From positions 1 to 64,000 of the forward strand of contig JAUQWZ010000023.1 of the NCBI GenBank assembly GCA_030834905.1: a DNA stretch of 64,000 nucleotides. The letters are read 5' to 3'. Origin of the DNA: Aggregatilineales bacterium (GTDB taxonomy: Bacteria > Chloroflexota > Anaerolineae > Aggregatilineales > Phototrophicaceae). The translations under genes were made by a program, and so were the position numbers. Under the pieces are notes generated by a model. The model was not told the DNA's origin, did no database searches, and saw only the letters and a list, made by a program, of their open reading frames with translations. Shown here piece after piece: positions 42,045 to 50,445 of this stretch (position 1 is the stretch's first letter; each line of letters begins with the position of its first letter).

Positions 42045-42887
42045 ATGCGGGACTATCTATTCGACGCCAAACAGCGGCAGCAGGAACTGCTTCGAGAAGC
42101 AGCAGCAGACCGTCTGGTTCGCGGACAAGACCGCCCAGCCAAACCCGGCTTACGGCAGCGCCCACGCGCGCTCGGTCACGCATCCATCATTGTGAGCGAG
42201 CAGGTGCCTTCCTTCACACGTCAGGGTGCGTTTGCAGGCGCGCGTGGAATCATTCCAATTGTCGTGGGCGGAATCATCTTCGATCTGATCGTCGGAATGC
42301 TGGCGCGCCAGGCAGGATTCACCGCGCTCGAAGCGCTGCTGCTGCACGGGCTGGTCTTCGCGGGTACGGCACAGCTTGCCGCGCTCGCGATGTGGACAGC
42401 TCCACTGCCTATTCTGGCAATATTGGTATCGACCGCCATCGTCAATTCGCGCTATTTACTGATGGGCGCGGCTATTCACCCCTGGATGGCACGCCTGCCC
42501 GTCCACAAGGTCTATGGCACGCTCTTCTTTCTGACCGATGAAACGTGGGCGATGACGCAGAACGAATTTGGCGGCGGCAGGCGTGACGTGGGCTACCTGT
42601 TAGGTAGCGGGATGGTTCTGTGGCTCATCGGATTCATCGGCGTTCTGGTGGGTTACAGCGCGGGCGGATTGATTCAGAACCCTGCCCAGTGGGGTTTCGA
42701 TTTCCTGTTCACCGCCATCATCATCACGCTGCTGGTGAGCATGTGGAAAGGAAGCGAAAGCGCCTTGCCCTGGATAGTTGCGGGGTTGGTGGCTGTCGGC
42801 GTTTCGCTGCTGCTGCCCGGCAACTGGTACATCATGGCTGGCGCGTTAGCGGGCAGTATTGCAGGAGCGCTGCGCGATGCGCATTGA
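42045..42887 (+). CDS. AzlC-type branched-chain amino acid exporter subunit with N-terminal extension
   Basis: The 280-residue protein has the AzlC domain from about residue 58 (R-Q-G-A-F-A-G-A-R-G-I-I-P-I) with about five to six membrane segments and the family motif L-V-F-A-G-T-A-Q-L-A near 110. With AzlD it exports branched-chain amino acids. Residues 1-57 are an Arg/Gln-rich soluble extension (Q-Q-E-L-L-R-E-A-A-A-D-R) not found in typical AzlC. AAGGATAGAAG precedes the ATG at 42045, so the extension is probably translated. The gene overlaps azlD by 11 nt. Confidence 0.85.
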   Translation: MRDYLFDAKQRQQELLREAAADRLVRGQDRPAKPGLRQRPRALGHASIIVSEQVPSFTRQGAFAGARGIIPIVVGGIIFDLIVGMLARQAGFTALEALLLHGLVFAGTAQLAALAMWTAPLPILAILVSTAIVNSRYLLMGAAIHPWMARLPVHKVYGTLFFLTDETWAMTQNEFGGGRRDVGYLLGSGMVLWLIGFIGVLVGYSAGGLIQNPAQWGFDFLFTAIIITLLVSMWKGSESALPWIVAGLVAVGVSLLLPGNWYIMAGALAGSIAGALRDAH

Positions 42888-43176
42888 GACGCTGCTGGTG
42901 ATTCTCGGCATGGGCTTGATCACATATAGCACGCGGGTGGGTGGCGTGTGGCTGATGAGCCGAGTCAAGCCATCTCCATTAATCGAAGCCTGGATGCGCC
43001 ACATTCCCGGCGCAGTTCTGGTCGCCATCATCGCTCCCGCTGCCCTGACGAACGGCGCAGCCGACGCGCTGGGAGCACTCGCCGCCGCGCTGGTCGCGGT
43101 GCGCAGCCGCAGCATGATGCTTACGATTGCGGTCGGCATCACAGCCGTGTTATTCCTGCGCCGGATGCTCCCCTAA
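42877..43176 (+). CDS. AzlD-type branched-chain amino acid exporter subunit
   Basis: A 99-residue small membrane protein with three hydrophobic segments (about 3-22, 38-60, 68-95) and the AzlD pattern Y-S-T-R-V-G-G-V-W-L near residue 18. It is the obligatory small partner of AzlC. The ATG at 42877 lies inside the end of azlC and AGGAG precedes it at about 7 nt, which decides the start over the frame opening at 42859. The overlap suggests translational coupling. Confidence 0.88.
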   Translation: MRIETLLVILGMGLITYSTRVGGVWLMSRVKPSPLIEAWMRHIPGAVLVAIIAPAALTNGAADALGALAAALVAVRSRSMMLTIAVGITAVLFLRRMLP

Positions 43177-43310
43177 CCCTACCACGTCCGCAGTTTCTTC
43201 GTAGAACCGTACTATTGACCCCGCGCTACTGCATCGTCTACACTTCGCCGCATGATTAACGAACAGCCCCACGCGGGGGAACGCGCCTGCGGACGCTGAG
43301 GAAGAACAGG

Positions 43311-44231
43311 ATGCCGCGCATTGTCTCATTAGTCCCCGGCGCTACCGAAATCGTCTGCGCGCTTGGCTTTGAAGCCGATCTGGTTGGACGATCCCATTCC
43401 TGCGACTATCCACCTTCCATTCAGCATCTGCCGGCTGTGACCGAACCGGCGCTTGATCTGACCGGCAGCAGCCGTGAGATCGATCAGCGCCTGCAAACCG
43501 TTCTGCGCGATGGGGGTTCGGTATGGCAGGTGCGCGACGCCGCGCTGGCTGAACTGAAGCCGGACATTCTGCTGACGCAGTTCATGTGCGCTCTGGGCAC
43601 CGTCAGCCCGGATGAAGCCCGGCGGGCGGCGGGCGACAGCCAGACAGCCGCGCCTGAGCTGATTTCCTTAACCGGCAAAACGACTGAAGGCATTGCGGCG
43701 GACATTCAACGGGTGGCGGAAAAGCTGCGCATCCCCGAACGCGGCGACAGGCTGATCGCGGAACTGCGCCAGCGGATGAACCGCGTGGTCGAACAGGCGG
43801 ACGCCCTGCCGGAGAAGCCGACGGTGGCGCTGGTGGAGTGGATCGATCCGCTGGTCGCCGCCGGAAACTGGCTGCCCGAACTGGTGGAGATGGCAGGCGG
43901 CGTGCCGCTGTTTGGCGCTGCCGGGCAGCCGTCACCCTGGCTGGAGTGGGATGAACTGTGGGCGTCTGACCCGGACAGGATCATCATCCTGCCCTGCGGC
44001 TTTGACATTCAGCGGGCGGGCGCGGAAATGCCCGCGCTGGCACGCCAGCCCGGATGGACGACGTTACGGGCGGTGCGCGATGGGCACATCTATCTGACCG
44101 ATGGCAGCCAGTTCTTCAACCGTCCGGGTCCGCGCCTGGTCGAATCGCTCGAAATTCTCGCCGAGATCCTGCATCCCGACGCCTTCCACCTTGGACATGA
44201 AGGAACGGGGTGGACGCGCTATCGCGAGTGA
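43311..44231 (+). CDS. BtuF-like helical-backbone metal-receptor protein without signal peptide
   Basis: A 306-residue protein of the periplasmic binding protein fold used for cobalamin and iron-siderophore uptake (BtuF/FecB type): R-I-V-S-L-V-P-G-A-T-E-I near residue 3, the long central helix and a C-terminal lobe with E-W-I-D-P-L near 175. It has no signal peptide or lipobox, which is unusual for a transport binding protein but is seen in a set of cytoplasmic cobalamin-binding relatives. No btuC/btuD gene and no cobalamin riboswitch are nearby. Ligand unknown. Confidence 0.78.
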   Translation: MPRIVSLVPGATEIVCALGFEADLVGRSHSCDYPPSIQHLPAVTEPALDLTGSSREIDQRLQTVLRDGGSVWQVRDAALAELKPDILLTQFMCALGTVSPDEARRAAGDSQTAAPELISLTGKTTEGIAADIQRVAEKLRIPERGDRLIAELRQRMNRVVEQADALPEKPTVALVEWIDPLVAAGNWLPELVEMAGGVPLFGAAGQPSPWLEWDELWASDPDRIIILPCGFDIQRAGAEMPALARQPGWTTLRAVRDGHIYLTDGSQFFNRPGPRLVESLEILAEILHPDAFHLGHEGTGWTRYRE

Positions 44232-44295
44232 AAAGTCACAAGTGAAAAGTTGAAGGTGTACTTTTTACTTTGAACTTTCTACTTTCAACCTTGTT
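44229..44295. repeat. AT-rich mirrored GTGAAAAGT/ACTTTTTAC repeat
   Basis: Starting at the TGA stop of the BtuF-like gene, the stretch reads TGAAAAGTCACAAGTGAAAAG. It then turns into the complementary CTTTTTACTTTGAACTTTC pattern, forming an imperfect inverted repeat built of short direct repeats. It occupies nearly the whole gap to the next gene. Confidence 0.65.
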
Positions 44296-44304
44296 GGAGC
44301 AACC

Positions 44305-45351
44305 ATGATCGAACCAAAAACGTACCTCATTACCGGCGGCTCAGGCTTTCTGGGCATCAACCTGATCCGCTACCTGCTGGCGCGTGGTCAGCGCGTCGTC
44401 TCGCTGGATATTGTCGATTTTGACTATCCCGAACGCGACCAGATCACCATCGTCACCGGCGATATTCGCGACCGCGCCACCGTTGACCGGGCGATGGAAG
44501 GCGTGCAGATCGTCGTCCACACGGCGGCGGCGCTGCCGCTGTACAGCGAGCAGGATATCTTCAGCACCGACATTGACGGCACGCGCAACGTGATGGACTC
44601 GGCGTTTCATCACGGGGTGGAACGCGCCATCCAGATTTCGTCTACGGCGGTGTACGGCGTGCCCGATCATCACCCGCTGTATGAGCATGACCGCCTGATT
44701 GGCGTGGGACCCTACGGCAAAGCCAAGATTAAGGCTGAGGAAGTTTGCCTGGAATACCGCGACAAGGGCATGTGCGTGCCGATTATCCGCCCCAAATCGT
44801 TCATCGGACCCGAACGACTGGGCGTGTTCGCGCTGCTCTATGACTGGGCGAAAGATGGTCGCGGCTTCCCGATGATCGGCAGCGGCAGCAACCGCTACCA
44901 GCTGCTGGATGTGGAAGACCTTTGCGACGCCATTTATCTGTGCGCCACGCTTGATCGCGATGTGGTCAACCAGACGTTCAACATCGGCGCGAAGGAATAC
45001 ACCACCATGCGCGAGGACTATCAGGCGGTGCTGGATAAGGCGGGGTTCGGGAAGAAGATTGTCCCATTCCCGGCGGGTCCTGTCGTGCTGGCGCTGAAAA
45101 TCCTGGAGAAGCTGAAGCTGTCGCCGCTGTATGCCTGGGTGTACGAGACGGCGAGTAAAGACTCGTTTGTTTCGATTGATAAAGCCGAGCAGGAACTGGG
45201 CTTCAAGCCGCAGTATTCCAACAAGGACGCGCTGATCCGCAATTACCAGTGGTATCTCGATAACCTGCATACCTTCGAGGGGCAAAGCGGCGTCTCGCAC
45301 CGCGTCCCCTGGAGCCAGGGCATCCTCAAGCTGGCGAAGCTGTTCTTCTGA
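44305..45351 (+). CDS. NAD-dependent epimerase/dehydratase (extended SDR, nucleotide-sugar type)
   Basis: A 348-residue extended SDR. The Rossmann motif G-G-S-G-F-L-G is at 12-18, D-I-R-D near 58 contacts NAD, S-S-T-A-V-Y-G-V near 115 holds the catalytic Ser, and the Tyr/Lys pair is Y-G-K-A-K near 140. The substrate-side R-P-K-S-F-I-G-P segment matches UDP-sugar epimerases. It probably produces a nucleotide sugar for surface glycans. TTGGAGC is a weak ribosome-binding site 5 nt before the ATG. It is separate from the other epimerase at 10800. Confidence 0.82.
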   Translation: MIEPKTYLITGGSGFLGINLIRYLLARGQRVVSLDIVDFDYPERDQITIVTGDIRDRATVDRAMEGVQIVVHTAAALPLYSEQDIFSTDIDGTRNVMDSAFHHGVERAIQISSTAVYGVPDHHPLYEHDRLIGVGPYGKAKIKAEEVCLEYRDKGMCVPIIRPKSFIGPERLGVFALLYDWAKDGRGFPMIGSGSNRYQLLDVEDLCDAIYLCATLDRDVVNQTFNIGAKEYTTMREDYQAVLDKAGFGKKIVPFPAGPVVLALKILEKLKLSPLYAWVYETASKDSFVSIDKAEQELGFKPQYSNKDALIRNYQWYLDNLHTFEGQSGVSHRVPWSQGILKLAKLFF

Positions 45352-45370
45352 TCCACCCCAAAATGAGCGT

Positions 45371-45398
45371 GTAGGGGCGACTCATGAGCCGCTCCTAC
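45371..45398. repeat. Palindromic repeat GTAGGGGCG/CGCTCCTAC
   Basis: GTAGGGGCGACTCA is followed immediately by TGAGCCGCTCCTAC, a 14+14 bp near-perfect palindrome with two mismatches. It lies between converging genes (epimerase and PPC/SH3b) and matches the 8431 and 28484 copies. Confidence 0.65.
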
Positions 45399-45418
45399 AG
45401 CTATAAGCGTCGCATCAG

Positions 45419-47266
45419 CTACGGATGATTCCCATCCAGTTCGGTGATGTACAGCGTGCCGCTGACATAAGCATCGGCGCTGTACGACCCCACCCAGATA
45501 TCATACTGACCCGAAGCCGGATTGTTAAAATCAAGCGACGGATGAAGCGTGCCGAAGCTGTCGTCGATGCAGTGCCAACCGCCGCCCGGATTGTTGATGA
45601 TGAGGGTGGTATCGCCGCTGCCAACGAAATAGATCCGCAGCAGAGGGAAGCTGCCAGCGCTGTACTGGAGCCGGAAATCTGGCGCTGAGGTGGCAAAGCC
45701 GACGCAGCTTCCCCCCAGATACGAAGCGTTCACGCCGCCGCCGCTGGTCATGCCGATAGGATAGGGATCGGGCGAAAAACCAGACGCCAGCGTGACCGAG
45801 CCATAATTCGGTGATGAGCCGAAATTGAAAGCGCCGGTATTGGCAGGCGGAACGGCGGTGGGGTTGACAGGTGGTACTGCCGTCGGTACGAACGGCACAG
45901 TCGATACTATTGTAGGCGGGTTCCCGGCAGGCGGAGGATTGTTGTTGTTGACTGGAGGCGGCGCGCTGCCCACCGGCGCGAGCAGCGTCAAGCCATCGGC
46001 TGCTTCCGCTGCCCAGCCGATTACGCCGTTGTAGTTGATCTGCCACCAGGGCGCGTTATCCACACACTGGGGACCGTCAAGCACGCTAACGGCAGAATTG
46101 GTGTTGATCGTGCCGATCTGCTGGGCGCTGCGAGAGGGATTGCTGCGAATACGAACGTTGTTACCGCCGAAGCGCTGCGCCTGCCCGCCGAGGATCAGGC
46201 GCGTGGTATAGCCGCCGCATTCAATAAACGCGGGAACAGTCACGAGCGTTGGTGGGGATGGCGGCGCGGTCATTTCCAGAAAGAGCGTGTAGCCGCCCGT
46301 CGCCAGGCGGTCGAACGCACGTACATTGACGACGTAATCTCCGGTGCGGGGCAGCACGAAGCTTCTTATCAGTGAGTCGAGATTGCCCAGGCTGTCATCG
46401 TCTTCAAACAGGACATTGAGACTCGAATCGTAGAGCGTGAGGTAGGTGTCGAACTCCTCGGAAACGGCGCTGATACTGACCATATCCCCCGCGCTGGCGG
46501 AGAAGTTCCACAGGTCGCCACCGCTGTTGCTCACGGCGTTGCTGACGCCAATGCCACTCTGGAGAAAGCCTTCATTAGTAGGGATGTTCGGATCAGGCGT
46601 GACATCGGTTTCCACGATCAGATCGATGCCCTCCACAATGTTATCAATCTCCAGGCTGCCGATGATCGCTGAAGGATCAACCGCCTGCGCCGCGATGACT
46701 GCTGACCCGAAAGGTGATGTGGAAGCGTCAAAGATTGCCTCTGTTACCTCCAGCGGAATCGGATTGAGGTTCTGGTAACTCCTGTAAAGGGACTGAGCGG
46801 ACTCTTCAACGCGGTTGGCACAGTGCCCCAGAATCGGTCCGTTCCGACCGACCAGCAGCGTGTCATAGAGATCGCCAAAGGCAGTATTGGGCAGGAGCGC
46901 GCTCATACGGTCGATAAAGACCGCGCCGCTGGCATCGGCTTTCCACCAGAACGTCACCTGACTGTCGCCGTCAGGGACGATAACCAGCACCCAGGCATTG
47001 GGCGTGAAGCCCTGTGCGATTGTCGCGTCCAGCCCTTCGTTGTATACCTTCTCGTCGCACGAGCCGAGCGCAGATGATGTTGTCCCAATACCGCCGCTCT
47101 GCGGGCGCGACGTTGGCGTCGGGGGGTTGCGTCGGTTCGGCGGCGTGCCGTTCACCGGCTGGACACGGATGCTTCGGTTGCGTTCCGGCTGTGCGTGTGT
47201 CGCTAAAGGCACTATCGTGACGAGAATAATACATACCAGTATCATGAACCGCTTCGAACGTTTCAT
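45419..47266 (-). CDS. Secreted PPC and SH3b protein, partner gene of the TIR receptor
   Basis: A 615-residue exported protein. Signal peptide 1-25, Pro/Arg-rich linker (30-60), a novel domain (68-230) with paired Cys70 and Cys149, a PPC domain (about 235-332; F-S-A-S-A-G-D and F-D-T-Y-L-T-L-Y-D), an SH3b domain (about 350-430) with W-W-Q-I-N-Y and I-G-W-A, a Pro/Val-rich linker (432-490), and a C-terminal beta-sandwich (490-615). The last domain ends with S-G-Q-Y-D-I-W-V-G, a pattern found in other secreted sensor-like proteins. The ATG overlaps the stop of the TIR gene as ATGA, so the two are co-translated. No enzymatic motif is seen; ligand or wall binding is likely. Confidence 0.72.
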   Translation of the reverse strand: MKRSKRFMILVCIILVTIVPLATHAQPERNRSIRVQPVNGTPPNRRNPPTPTSRPQSGGIGTTSSALGSCDEKVYNEGLDATIAQGFTPNAWVLVIVPDGDSQVTFWWKADASGAVFIDRMSALLPNTAFGDLYDTLLVGRNGPILGHCANRVEESAQSLYRSYQNLNPIPLEVTEAIFDASTSPFGSAVIAAQAVDPSAIIGSLEIDNIVEGIDLIVETDVTPDPNIPTNEGFLQSGIGVSNAVSNSGGDLWNFSASAGDMVSISAVSEEFDTYLTLYDSSLNVLFEDDDSLGNLDSLIRSFVLPRTGDYVVNVRAFDRLATGGYTLFLEMTAPPSPPTLVTVPAFIECGGYTTRLILGGQAQRFGGNNVRIRSNPSRSAQQIGTINTNSAVSVLDGPQCVDNAPWWQINYNGVIGWAAEAADGLTLLAPVGSAPPPVNNNNPPPAGNPPTIVSTVPFVPTAVPPVNPTAVPPANTGAFNFGSSPNYGSVTLASGFSPDPYPIGMTSGGGVNASYLGGSCVGFATSAPDFRLQYSAGSFPLLRIYFVGSGDTTLIINNPGGGWHCIDDSFGTLHPSLDFNNPASGQYDIWVGSYSADAYVSGTLYITELDGNHP

Positions 47267-49299
47267 GAGGATTCCTCCTGTCCCTCCACTTCGGGAGTGG
47301 ACTGTTCCTGTGCTGCTTGAGGTGTGGATTGCTCTTCGGTCGCCGTCGTCGCCTTGCGCAACTCTTCATCAGCCGTATTGCGTAATGCCTCGAACATCGG
47401 CGTCCAATCGTCAAAGCCATAGTCCACCGACATACGCCGGGCGGTTTCGTAGAGGTCGCCTGCTTCCCGGTAGTCGCCCAACCAGTAGTTCGCGTCGCCT
47501 TTGTAGCCGGTGATCTGCATCTCTTGGAAGGGGATGATGCCGTCTATTTCCAGCCCACTATCGTACTCCTCAATCGCACGCCGGTACTCGCCAAACAACT
47601 GGGCAATGTCGCCGCGCATCAGATAGGTTTCGGCGGCGAATGGCGCAATCGTGACGAGGCGCTCGTCCTCGTACAGAGCCACCACCTGGCTTGAGGTTCG
47701 GTTAAACTGCTCGCAGTACTGGTTAATATCCTCGTCGCTGATCGTGTCGCTCGGCTCCAGATAGAAGCACAGGGCGTAAAGGATGCGGTTTTCATTGGTC
47801 ATCAGGGCTGCCTGGACGAAGGGCAGGCGTAGCGAGGGATCGCGTTCGTCCTGCGCCTGCTGGATCAGTGCGAGCGCTTCAAATAGCCGGTCAAAGTCAA
47901 AGCTCACCTGGCTGCAATCCGCCGCGTTGGCTTCGTCCTGCCAGCGGGCTTGCAGAAAGTAGGCGGCTGCCAAACCGGAAAACGGGCGTCCATAAGGTTC
48001 CTCGGCGGTGGCGTCGGCGCTTCGGTACTCGTCGATGGCGATATCGGTCTGTTCGAGCGCGGTGTCGCGGTCGCAGTTGTCGCTGGCGACGGCGGCGATA
48101 CGTAAACGCGCGTTGCCGACGAGCACGTCCACCACCTCGCGCCCGATCAGGTCTTCCCAGCCGTTCAACGAACGCACGCCTTCAAACGCATTCAGCGCCG
48201 CCTGATAATCGCTGCGAATGAACTTGGCGAGTCCGTCCACGATCAGGGCGATGGCGCGGCTGCGGTTGGTCAGTTCGTCTTCAGCATCCAGTTCTGCCGA
48301 AACGGGAATTGCCCTGCCAAAGCGCCCACCGCCGGTGAGATCCGCCGCCCCCGCGATGCTGCTCGTCAGGGCATAAAAACGCGGCTGAAGCACAAGCTGG
48401 TCGTTGCGGTCGCGCTCCACAACCCCATATACCACCACGTCGAGGTTGTGATCCCGCGCAATCTGCTGCGCGCTGATCTGAAGTGCTTCTGCGTCCCCGC
48501 CCTGCACCTGCCCCAGCGCCTCAGGACCACTGCATTCGAGGCTCAACTGCATCCGGTCAACAATCGTATCCAGTTGATCGCACAGTTGAACGCCGAAACT
48601 CTCCGCCAGCGCGCGGGCTTTGTTCGCCTCGACGTTTTCATTGCCCAGCGCAAAGTAAGCGACGCCGACGCCAATATCGGCGCGCGCGTACCATGTCGGC
48701 GTTGGGGGCAGCGGTGTTGCCGTGGGGGTGGTGATAGATGATGCGACCGCCGAGCCGAGGACGACGATCAGCAGCACCAGCAGCAGTCCCCCCAGGCTGG
48801 CGGCGAGCCAGCCAAAGCGTTCCCACCAGACCTTAAGCTGAAATTCCGGGCGGGGCAGTACGTTCGTCAGCCGCTTCAGCCCGGCGGCATAGTCCAGCGT
48901 GAGATCGACAAACTGGTACTCATCCAGCCCCATATCTGCCAGAGACTGATCGGCATCCAGGCGGCGCACCAGCACCGGAAAGATCGGCTTCTTCTCTTTC
49001 TTTGCCTGTTCAATTTCGTCACGGCAGAATTTGGAGCGCAGAAAATCGGGGGAGACGCAGGCGATGACGGCTTCTGAAGCGGTAAGCTGGTCGATCAACT
49101 CCTGCTTCCAGTTTTCGCCCGGCTCGATACCATGCTCATCAACATCCATCCACAGGACGTAATGACGCCTGCGCAGATCGTCAAAAAGCTGGTCTACGGC
49201 GAGGCGGTCACTGCGCGAATAACTGATGAATATCTGCGCGGACTGACGCTTTCTAGTATGAGATGTGTCATCGGGTGGAGACGACATAGGGCTGCTCAT
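47263..49299 (-). CDS. TIR domain protein with transmembrane helix and extracytoplasmic TolB-like/TPR region
   Basis: A 678-residue protein. The TIR domain (about 21-150) has F-I-S-Y-S-R-S-D, W-M-D-V-D-E near 50 and S-K-F-C-R-D-E-I-E; Glu95 is at the position of the catalytic Glu of NAD-hydrolysing TIRs, although activity is not proven. One membrane helix (about 163-187) is followed by a Thr/Pro linker (190-202) and an external region with a TolB/CsgG-like fold (205-320; V-V-V-Y-G-V-V) and TPR-like helical repeats (330-640). Thus TIR is inside and sensors are outside, the same topology as animal Toll-like receptors with reversed order. No ribosome-binding site is seen; a TATAAT (49333-49338) lies 34 nt upstream. 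Confidence 0.78.
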   Translation of the reverse strand: MSSPMSSPPDDTSHTRKRQSAQIFISYSRSDRLAVDQLFDDLRRRHYVLWMDVDEHGIEPGENWKQELIDQLTASEAVIACVSPDFLRSKFCRDEIEQAKKEKKPIFPVLVRRLDADQSLADMGLDEYQFVDLTLDYAAGLKRLTNVLPRPEFQLKVWWERFGWLAASLGGLLLVLLIVVLGSAVASSITTPTATPLPPTPTWYARADIGVGVAYFALGNENVEANKARALAESFGVQLCDQLDTIVDRMQLSLECSGPEALGQVQGGDAEALQISAQQIARDHNLDVVVYGVVERDRNDQLVLQPRFYALTSSIAGAADLTGGGRFGRAIPVSAELDAEDELTNRSRAIALIVDGLAKFIRSDYQAALNAFEGVRSLNGWEDLIGREVVDVLVGNARLRIAAVASDNCDRDTALEQTDIAIDEYRSADATAEEPYGRPFSGLAAAYFLQARWQDEANAADCSQVSFDFDRLFEALALIQQAQDERDPSLRLPFVQAALMTNENRILYALCFYLEPSDTISDEDINQYCEQFNRTSSQVVALYEDERLVTIAPFAAETYLMRGDIAQLFGEYRRAIEEYDSGLEIDGIIPFQEMQITGYKGDANYWLGDYREAGDLYETARRMSVDYGFDDWTPMFEALRNTADEELRKATTATEEQSTPQAAQEQSTPEVEGQEESS

Positions 49300-49332
49300 A
49301 AAATATTATCTTGGAATCAAATAGATGAATGG

Positions 49333-49338
49333 ATTATA
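49333..49338 (-). promoter_or_regulatory. -10 element upstream of the TIR operon
   Basis: A perfect TATAAT on the minus strand, 34 nt upstream of the TIR start codon; the -35 region at 17 bp spacing is poor. The leader would be short, about 27 nt, without a clear ribosome-binding site. Confidence 0.4.
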
Positions 49339-49415
49339 GTACAGAATATCACATAATGGAGCAGAGGGTCTGTTGGCGGGCGTTATCGGCGCTGTCTATA
49401 CGGCAGCCACGCAAC

Positions 49416-49446
49416 AAAAAGCACGCCCGGTAGCTTACGGGCGTGC
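49416..49446 (-). terminator. Terminator of the tRNA-Ser gene
   Basis: On the minus strand GCACGCCCG (49446-49438) pairs with CGGGCGTGC (49429-49421) around an 8-base loop, followed by TTTTT. It begins 9 bp after the tRNA 3' end. Confidence 0.75.
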
Positions 49447-49454
49447 CTGAGAAG

Positions 49455-49541
49455 CGGAGGAGGCGGGATTCGAACCCGCGAAGGCTGTTACACCTTACTC
49501 GCTTTCCAAGCGAGCGCACTAGGCCACTATGCGACCCCTCC
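49455..49541 (-). tRNA. tRNA-Ser (anticodon GGA)
   Basis: An 87-nt tRNA on the minus strand. The acceptor GGAGGGG pairs with CTCCTCC (one G-U), the discriminator base is G, and the anticodon loop has CTTGGAAAG with GGA reading UCC/UCU serine codons. A long variable arm of the class II type and a T-arm with GGGTTCGAATCCC complete the cloverleaf. CCA is not encoded. A terminator follows directly. Confidence 0.93.
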
Positions 49542-49583
49542 AGCGCCACGCATTATATCAAAACAGGAATCGGTTGCCTACGC

Positions 49584-50435
49584 CTATTTTGGGTTCAGCA
49601 TCCCGACGCCGGGTAAGTCTTCGCTCGGCGGGCGGCTCAGGCGGTCGAGAAAGTAATTGACCTGATACACGAACACGTCGGTGGTTTCGATCTGCGGCAG
49701 ATGCCCGCAGTCTGCCACAGCCGAAAGCCTGGCGCCCGGAATTTCCCGGTTCAGCGCTTCAGCATCCCCAATCGGCGCCAGCGCATCGTCGGCACCCCAC
49801 AGCAGCAGCGTCGGCACGCGCGGGGTGCGCTCTTTCGGGATCGGGTAGATCAGCGTTCCCTGCATCAGCCGGGCAAAGGCGGGGGCGCTGTTTTGCGCCG
49901 TCTGCACAAATTCATCCGTCATCAGCCCTTTGTCGAAGAACATAGCTTCCAGGCTTCCGCGCGTGACGGTGGATAGTCCCAGCAGATAAAACATCAGGTG
50001 GCTGATGCCGGGGATTCGGGCGAGCAGCGGCAGCAGCGGCGGGGCATTGGGAACGGCACCACCGTTGATCAGGATGATCGCCGGGGTGTACTGCGGGTAT
50101 GCCGCCGCCAGCAGCCGCGCGGGCAGCGCGCCCACCGACGCGCCAGCCACGACCGCCTGCTCTAGCTCAAGGGCGTTGAGAAAGTCGCGCAGCCAATCGA
50201 CCAGGGCGCTCATGCTCATTTCGGGCAGCGGCGCGGTGCCATTGTAGCCGGGCAGATTAGGGGCGATCACGCGATAGGTTTCGGCAAGCTCGGGGAAAAC
50301 CTCGCGCCAATGCAAATCCGCGTCGCCGATCTCGCCGTGTATCAGCAGGAGGGCGCGCCCGTTGTCCTCACCGGCTTCCCGATACGAAACGGGCAAGCCG
50401 TTTACGGTGGTTGTTTTTTCCTGAATATCCACCAT
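49584..50435 (-). CDS. Alpha/beta hydrolase
   Basis: A 283-residue alpha/beta-hydrolase fold protein. The oxyanion H-G-E motif is at about residue 33, the nucleophile Ser100 in G-A-S-V-G, the acid Asp in G-A-D-D-A near 215 and His in D-C-G-H-L-P near 246. It is cytoplasmic, with no signal peptide; substrate not predictable (esterase, haloalkane or meta-cleavage-type). The frame extends to 50480, but the ATG at 50435 leaves 10 bp to the stop of the upstream glutaredoxin gene and has GAGG close by. It probably shares a transcript with the glutaredoxin gene. Confidence 0.82.
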   Translation of the reverse strand: MVDIQEKTTTVNGLPVSYREAGEDNGRALLLIHGEIGDADLHWREVFPELAETYRVIAPNLPGYNGTAPLPEMSMSALVDWLRDFLNALELEQAVVAGASVGALPARLLAAAYPQYTPAIILINGGAVPNAPPLLPLLARIPGISHLMFYLLGLSTVTRGSLEAMFFDKGLMTDEFVQTAQNSAPAFARLMQGTLIYPIPKERTPRVPTLLLWGADDALAPIGDAEALNREIPGARLSAVADCGHLPQIETTDVFVYQVNYFLDRLSRPPSEDLPGVGMLNPK

Positions 50436-50445
50436 CACCTCAGAA

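Noticed and set aside
43177-43310. Cobalamin riboswitch before the BtuF-like gene
   Set aside because: No B12-box-like sequence or long structured leader is visible in the 134-bp gap.
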